Shown here: in pieces, positions 57,780 to 64,000 of the stretch
How the letters are laid out: each line of letters begins with the position of its first letter
Position numbering within the stretch: position 1 is the stretch's first letter
DNA from: Branchiostoma belcheri
Taxonomy: Eukaryota > Chordata > Leptocardii > Amphioxiformes > Branchiostomatidae
Reading direction: 5' to 3'
Assembly: GCF_001625305.1 (NCBI RefSeq)
Contig: NW_017803860.1
Coordinates: forward strand, 179,469-243,468
Length of the DNA: 64,000 nt
Notes under the pieces: model-generated
Seen by the model: only the letters and a program-made list of their open reading frames with translations
Databases searched by the model: none
Told to the model about the DNA's origin: nothing
Program-made: the position numbers and the translations under genes

Positions 57780-58680
57780 TGTTTATTTGTCTAGATACCA
57801 GTATTAACTGCTCATCATCAAAACCTGACAAAACAATTGGAGATTTTAATTTTTTCAAAGTAAAAACAGCAAAAATTTTAAGAAAAAGATATTGCCATGA
57901 CCTAAGTTAAAAGTGCATTTTGAACAATTTACCTAGAGGGAGTATTTTTCTCCTTTTTAATACAAAACCTGCAGTAAAAAAAATTGTGCCTTACAATGAC
58001 TTCTTTACCAAGTTTCTGTAAATTAAGATCCGATTCTATATTATGCAACGAAATATTTACCTTGCTATAGTCAGTTTAACTTTTCTTGATTGACTCTCTT
58101 CAATTTTATTGTAAAGTCAAAATGGCAGAAGTACAATATGTCTGAATTTTGTCGATTTTTACAAAGATTATTACGGAAAATACAGAATTTCAAAGGGACA
58201 AACAGTCACTACACATAAACATATTTCCTGCCACTGATTTATGTTCATTATCAGTAAAGCTGACAACAATGTCTGCATCAGAAGCACAATTAGCACTGAA
58301 AAGTACCATGATAACAAGACTACCATGTATTGTCGGAGGTTAGAATAAAGAGCACATTAGAGCCAGAATGTGTCTAATTGTTTATTTGTCTGATATATTC
58401 ACTTGCATGCAGTTACTTTAATAAGGCCTAGGAAAAAATACATGTTTAAAAATACCTTGACTGACCCTAGTCTTTATTTTTTTGTTTAATGCTGGCAAGG
58501 CCACAAAACTATTGGATATTTTAATTTCAAACCCACTGGAATATTAATACTTCATACCTTTCACAGAAAGCAGTATCCAATGTAAAGAAATCTTTAAACT
58601 CTAATTTTGAAATGCAAAGCTTTTCAAATCTGAACAAACAAAAAATTATAAAACTATTGATATATAAATAGTACCACAGC
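57780..58680. other. AT-rich spacer, nothing recognised
   Basis: Only short frames, no family resemblance and no strong repeats. Confidence 0.5.
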
Positions 58681-59045
58681 GCCTTGAAGCTGTTACTCTC
58701 TGTAAGCAGAAGCACTAGCAACAGCCAGTTATTTGCCAACCTCGGAATCGACACTTTTGACGCTAGACGAAGGAAACAATTGTATTCTTTTGTCACTCGG
58801 CTACTTCATAGTGACAATACGATCATCTCTACCCTAGTTCACTCTGACGGCTACTACCTCAGTACATTCTGGAGGCATTACATTAACCTAGTTTTTAAGT
58901 AGTTTGTTTTCTTTGGGTATAGCAACTAGATTATTGAGGTATTATTTATTGTGTTTGTTACCATGCCTCCAGTTATTTTTATCTGTCTGTTCGCAATGTG
59001 ATATGGGCCACGGGCCTGAATTAAAGAATAAATAAATAAATAAAG
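58681..59045 (+). mobile_element. LINE C-terminal and 3' UTR fragment
   Basis: An open frame to 58902 codes for LFANLGIDTFDARRRKQLYS and a further tail, in the manner of the region after a LINE reverse transcriptase. It is followed by a 3' UTR that ends in AATAAATAAATAAATAAA. Strongly 5'-truncated. Confidence 0.6.
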
Positions 59046-59260
59046 GTAAAAGGCAGTCCCATAGCCTCTGTCAGGTTGTAGGGGCATGTTGTTTATCCAA
59101 TCTGTCTTAGGCTTACAGTAGAGTGCAGAAGGTGGAGCCCATCCCTCTCCTTCCACCACTTTTTACCTCCCCAACCAAAGTCAGGTACCATTTTACACCT
59201 GGGAGAAGTCAAGAGCCATTCCCAAGGACACAACATCCAGTCAGCAGAACACAAAATAGG
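59046..59260. repeat. Possible SINE or repeat remnant
   Basis: TCAGGTACCATTTTACACCTG and CCCAAGGACACAACA are in the style of common marine invertebrate SINE-like tails. Only weakly supported. Confidence 0.3.
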
Positions 59261-62043
59261 CATTACAAAACTTGTTCAGTCTGTAAAGTAAAAGTGACTT
59301 GAATAAGAACAATATACATGTAGTAACTATATCAATTTTGTAATGAAAAACAAAAAACAAAAGTTACCAGGGGAGGAAAATGCTAAGCCTAGAGATTGAA
59401 ATGAGTCAACTCTGAATGCAAGAAAGGTTTTACCGCACAGGTTAGATCCATAGCAGCCACTATGACCCCAAGCATTGTCCAGGGAGAAGTGAGGTGTGCT
59501 CAAATCCACAGTTTGCACCTCGTATACAAACCATATTAAATGTTTATGCGGAGTCTTAGAAAACATGAATAATGGTTAGACCTGTTAGTTCCATTGACCA
59601 GCACAGTTTTATTGTTGACATGTAAAGAAACATGTACCTTAGAGCCTGCAACTTACTGTCAGTACAGACCTCACATATAGTTCCATAGTCTTCACCTCCC
59701 TACATTAAGCTCTATTCAAGCTGTACACGCATGTTGTTTTCTTGAGATGGCTTTATATAATGGTAGATTACTACCTGTACCATTATACAAAGAATAGTCT
59801 ATTACTAGCACTTTCACAAAGCATTTGACTTACTGTTACTTAGTATATTCAGTTAATCTATTTACAAATGTACATCGATTTACATAGTAGACATTTCTTC
59901 CTTCATATTTGGTATTTCCAGATATTACCACAAGCTTTCGATTTTAAATATAAGGCTTACTTACGTTACTTACTTACTTACTATTAGTTCTAACAATTGT
60001 TTTTTTTTAACTTACTTTGAATTGCGACAGGGTATTGTAATGTGGTGTAATGTTGTGGTGGCTAAGGACAGCATTCATGTAGAGTAGCACAGAAAATAAG
60101 ACGCCTACATGTACCTATCCATAGGTTAAAGCAAAGAATAAAACACAAATGTCATGTTGCACATTCAAGTAGGTCATACAAGTCCATGGGACATACAAGT
60201 CAAGCTCCTTAAGCTTATAGAAGTATAAAAGCTGCAAGTATCCTACTTAAAAGTAACCATACATATCAAAAACTCTGTATTCACTTAGTAGTTAGCTAAA
60301 TAATAAGGTCTCAATATTATATTTTTGGTTTTATTACTTAGGAGAATCACAACCACTATTTCTTCGAGATATGCATCAGTTTTCAATAAATCTTACAGCC
60401 TTAATCATGATGCTTACTTTTCTCAATGGAAATAAGACATGATATTGCTCAATAAAAGGTATTATACAGCATTTTCAAAAGACATAATTATACATTTTAT
60501 CAATGCTGGGAATTATGCAGCAATGGCAATAGCAGCATTATGCAGAAAGAATGAAAAAGCAAAGTTGCCTCAACTCCTTAAATATGTAGTATAAAAACTA
60601 TAATTAAAAAATACAATTATGCAACAACAAAAAGCAGCTTCCACACAAATTGCATGAAGGCACACTAGTGGAGAAGTAAAACCAGAAGGCTAGGAAAGAT
60701 TATGACCTTTCAACACCATGGACAGTTATCAAGCAAAGAAAATATGTTGGAATGGGCCTAGAATAATCATCTTCATTTTTGATGAATATTATGTAAATGG
60801 TCCCCCTTTAACTCTGGATTCACAATGGCATTACTGCACTATACCTATCACATTGTATCATCGGAAAGGCAGTATTGCTTTTTTTAAATCTAATATACTA
60901 ATATCATGCCCAGAGTGACAGAAAAATCTCTAGACACCTCCAATGTTGACTCATAGAAAGTTGACTACCCAACCCTCAGCCCAGAGACAGGAAGAGGCCA
61001 GGTTATATGGCTGGAGTTCCCAGAAGCACTCTGTGTTGGAAGCTAAGCTACATGTAGTTTTACGAAGTGCTAGCCTGCTGTAGACAAGAGTGCTTAGGCC
61101 ATCTCTAGGGGACAATGGACCATACTTCTATACTTTAAAACTGATAGACTTTAATGAGAACATGTAAAATGTATATTTACCAAGGCCTGGACGTGATAGA
61201 AATATTTGCCTTTGGAAGACCCTGGAAAATCTTCAAAATAGACTCTGAATTAAAAACTTATGATGCTTTTCTCAGAGAATTGTCTCCAACAGCAATACAT
61301 TATATGACACACTTAGATGCCTTGTTAGAAGTTAAATACTTCCTACACTTTTCAGGGCCCACAGTTCTATACCCTTGGGCCACACAGTTGTGCAAGCACT
61401 ACAGCACTGGGGGATGGTCCACTCGTAGTGCATACTAAGTCATATACTCAAGTGCTAAGCAGAGAAAGAAGACAGTTAGAAGCCCTATCTACAAGGCAAG
61501 CCAATCTCAAAAATCTATCAATCTCAAAAATAGTTCATGTATGCAATCCATAACTTTTACCCTTAATGTTATTCAGGGTGAAAATATCATCTCACAGTAA
61601 AATACAATCTTCTTAATCCTAAAAATATCTGATGGAATATTGTATTTGAATCTTTCTGAAGACTTTGAAATTCACTATTTTCTAGGACCAACCTTGCACA
61701 AACGTTTTGCTCACATTCTATGATAGTCCCCCAAATGCTACAGAGGGACTTCTAGGCTACAAAAAATGTATAAGAGCCATGAAGTCAACATAATAGACTT
61801 AGTCTAGTTTGCAATGCAAACAATGAATTTTGAACTTTGCAAGAACCAATTGAATAACTTATTGTGGCCTTGAAAACAGTTTTTGCAACATTGAAAGGTA
61901 CTGAGTATAAATGAATACCAGGCTAGAAAAATACGGTCCTAATTCAGACTGAACACATCGACTTCGTAAATACTGCCCAAATACCAAGAGTCCATGTCCA
62001 TGATGTAACTGCAGGAAGACAGGATACAGCAGCCTCTCTGAGG
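59261..62043. other. Long AT-rich spacer with no recognised gene
   Basis: About 2.8 kb in which I see only short open frames without recognisable domains. A simple TTACTTAC run lies near 59952-59982. It may hold the 3' UTR of the minus-strand gene whose stop is at 62044. Confidence 0.5.
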
Positions 62044-63743
62044 TTACACCGGTGTCTCCTTGTACAGGTCCTCTTCTGCTTCTGTAGGGTCAAAACACAA
62101 GCCTTACAACACTCAAAGTAACTTTATCAACATCATTAACTGTCATATACAGTAGATATGTAGCTAATCTTCCTGGAGCTTAGAACCAACTGAAATCATT
62201 AGCACAACAAATATTCAGTAACATTTTTATAATCATTAGAATTGTTACTGATACAGCAAAGTTTAACATAAAACGATACTTGTTGCTGAGACTTGCTTAC
62301 GTTTATACCTTTATATAATTATAACTGCGTATATCTATTTGAATTCATCATGTTTCAACAAGTTTAATTTAATATAATTATCTAATTTAGGAGCATAAAT
62401 GAAGGTTAGCCATCCAGGTAATACCAAAGTAGCAGTTACTGAAGCAATGTGGGATAGATTTGATTTTGAAAAGATTTTGAAAAAGTCTGGAGCACACCTA
62501 CTTCAAAAGTCTGTCCCATATGCACTGACGTATCATTCTTAGAAAGTATGCTTACAAAATGCTGTACCCAAAGGACATTGATATAGGTTCTGAAATCTAA
62601 TATAATTGTGTAAAATATGGATATAACTGTGGAAACACAGACAAACAGACACACCAAGAACAAAATTACTCAGAACCTGACCTCTCAGAGAAGTTGTTAC
62701 TGTGACATCACCATCTCCTGCCAGCTCCTGAAGGCCATATGTGGCATCCTCTGTGGACATACAATAATTTAATACTTATTTATCATACAGGACGATTAGT
62801 GACAATACACAATATTGAGGTCACTGATAGAGAAGACAACAGCTTAGGAGAATCCGATGGATTAAAGAAGCAGTCTGGATAAGGAAGTCAACCCCAGTGA
62901 TGAACCGGGACAAGGTGTTGGGATTGTGTTCTAGCGGCGAGAAGCAGAACTCCGGTCAGAAGCTCTATGAGGAAGGTGTCTGATAGACAACAAAACGTCA
63001 GCAAGGTAGGAATAGTTTGGTTGTGTACATTACCAACTTGATAAAACTATTGTTGGATTACACCATTATAATCTTATGTGAAACAAACATCTGATGACAT
63101 GCATAATTAGGAATACTGATAGAGTTTTTACTTGTGTTCAGATCTCTCTCATTTCCCTCTGGGTCTTCCGTGTCCTGGACTGGAGACCGAGCATCTAAAA
63201 TCACAGAGGAGGTGATTACAAGGTGCTTTAAATAAAAGAAAAATTGAAGTTCGAAATTCATTTCAGGTTAATTCACATCTCACTCATAGTAACAAAACTG
63301 ACACATACACTAATCATATTTTAACTATGTTAAGTCATCAAGCTTTCATAAGATAGATGGTATCATAGTCACACTGACTACAACAATAATAATAAATGCC
63401 CCCAGGGTGACTAGAAAAACTTACTCTGTACCCAGAGCTTCTATAACTGTTACATAACAGCTGTTTTACCTTCGAGCAATTCATACAAGCAAACCAACAC
63501 ACACTTTACTATACCTGCACTACACCTATATATAACGCCATCAAGATTTCATAGAGAGATGATACCACAACTGACCACAGCAATCACATTCTAGATGTAA
63601 TGAAAAACCTTAAATTATAGAGAACAAGAGTTTTCTACACAGTCATGTATAACTTATAAGAAATGTTTTACCTTTGAGGGAAGTTGTCCCTTCTGCCCCC
63701 TCTGGTCTGGTAGGGATTTCTTCTAGACCATCGTTAGTTTCCT
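62044..63743 (-). CDS. 3' end of an unidentified minus-strand gene, four short exons
   Basis: On the minus strand, exons at 63743-63672, 63194-63132, 62750-62682 and 62081-62044 (stop TAA) all have AG and GT borders, each 3' junction is phase 1, and the lengths (72, 63, 69) are multiples of three. They code for an acidic, Glu/Asp/Thr/Pro-rich segment: ETNDGLEEIPTRPEG, then DARSPVQDTEDPEGNERD, DATYGLQELAGDGDVTV and EAEEDLYKETPV at the C-terminus. No domain is recognised. The style and phase pattern resemble the linker exons of the two fusion genes. Upstream exons should lie to the right of the window. Confidence 0.5.
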
Positions 63744-64000
63744 CTGAAGAGTACACAATTAATTAATTAGTGGTCAGGAGATGGATTATAGCAATTATTA
63801 AGGATGTAAACCCTTTATAGAAATCAAGATGTAAGTCCTGAATACTGTTACAGTGTTTGGTGGAGTGAAGGTTGTGCAGATGCCATTGATGGGCTACAGT
63901 TGGAACAAGTATTATAATTGTACATGGCATATTTGGAATTTTCCTGTCACTTCATCAATGATGGCTTCATCCCTCAAAACGTAGCCGGCAGCTTTCTACA
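63744..64000. other. Intron or upstream sequence of the minus-strand gene
   Basis: No further exon recognised up to the window end. Confidence 0.4.

Noticed and set aside
61154..61438. 94-codon plus-strand frame
   Set aside because: No splice context, no domain and no repeat in a paralogue; could be chance.

Overview
The window looks like animal nuclear DNA, most probably from a cephalochordate (amphioxus) or another invertebrate deuterostome. Coding exons are short to medium, have consensus GT-AG splice sites, and sit among many non-LTR retrotransposons, tRNA-derived SINEs, MITEs and minisatellites. The host assignment is an inference from protein style and repeat content. No database was searched.

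Two plus-strand paralogous genes frame the window. The left copy (exons from 160 to about 10731 or 11245) splices in frame into a leucine-rich-repeat, Roc GTPase, COR and caspase protein. The right copy (exons 42346 to 54687, about 2299 residues) has the same plan and continues into a Death domain and a C-terminal GT-B glycosyltransferase (GT4-type) domain. Every junction I list keeps the reading frame, so LRR-Roc-COR-caspase-Death-glycosyltransferase is a single predicted polypeptide. This resembles an innate-immune or cell-death receptor that joins a sensor (LRR), a GTP switch (Roc-COR), a protease (caspase), an adaptor (Death) and an enzyme (GT). Upstream of the right copy, an exon-like segment (41588-41793) encodes a hydrophobic leader ending in a textbook 2A ribosome-skipping peptide. 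It can splice in frame onto the LRR exon.

Between the genes (about 11.3-41.2 kb) lies a repeat-dominated region. It holds a field of short inverted CCAGTGCTGA motifs (13.9-14.8 kb) and a decayed minus-strand LINE (16.1-18.3 kb). It also holds three tandem units of a 2.8-3.9 kb macrosatellite (18.45-34.69 kb), each running from a CpG-rich block with a splice-donor-like site to a 64-bp minisatellite. A nearly full-length minus-strand LINE (24939-30677) is inserted inside the second unit's minisatellite, and its own ORF1 is split by a 1.18-kb insertion. An L1-clade LINE (34700-41118, plus strand) abuts the third unit and is interrupted by an almost intact minus-strand CR1-like LINE with an esterase-type ORF1.

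Right of the second gene are a degraded Ty3/gypsy fragment with a possible LTR (54.9-56.5 kb), a second copy of a 0.93-kb terminal-inverted-repeat element that also lies in an intron of the left gene, a LINE tail (58.7-59.0 kb), and a long stretch with no recognisable gene. At 62.0-63.7 kb, four short minus-strand exons, all in phase 1, appear to be the 3' end of a further gene that runs off the window.
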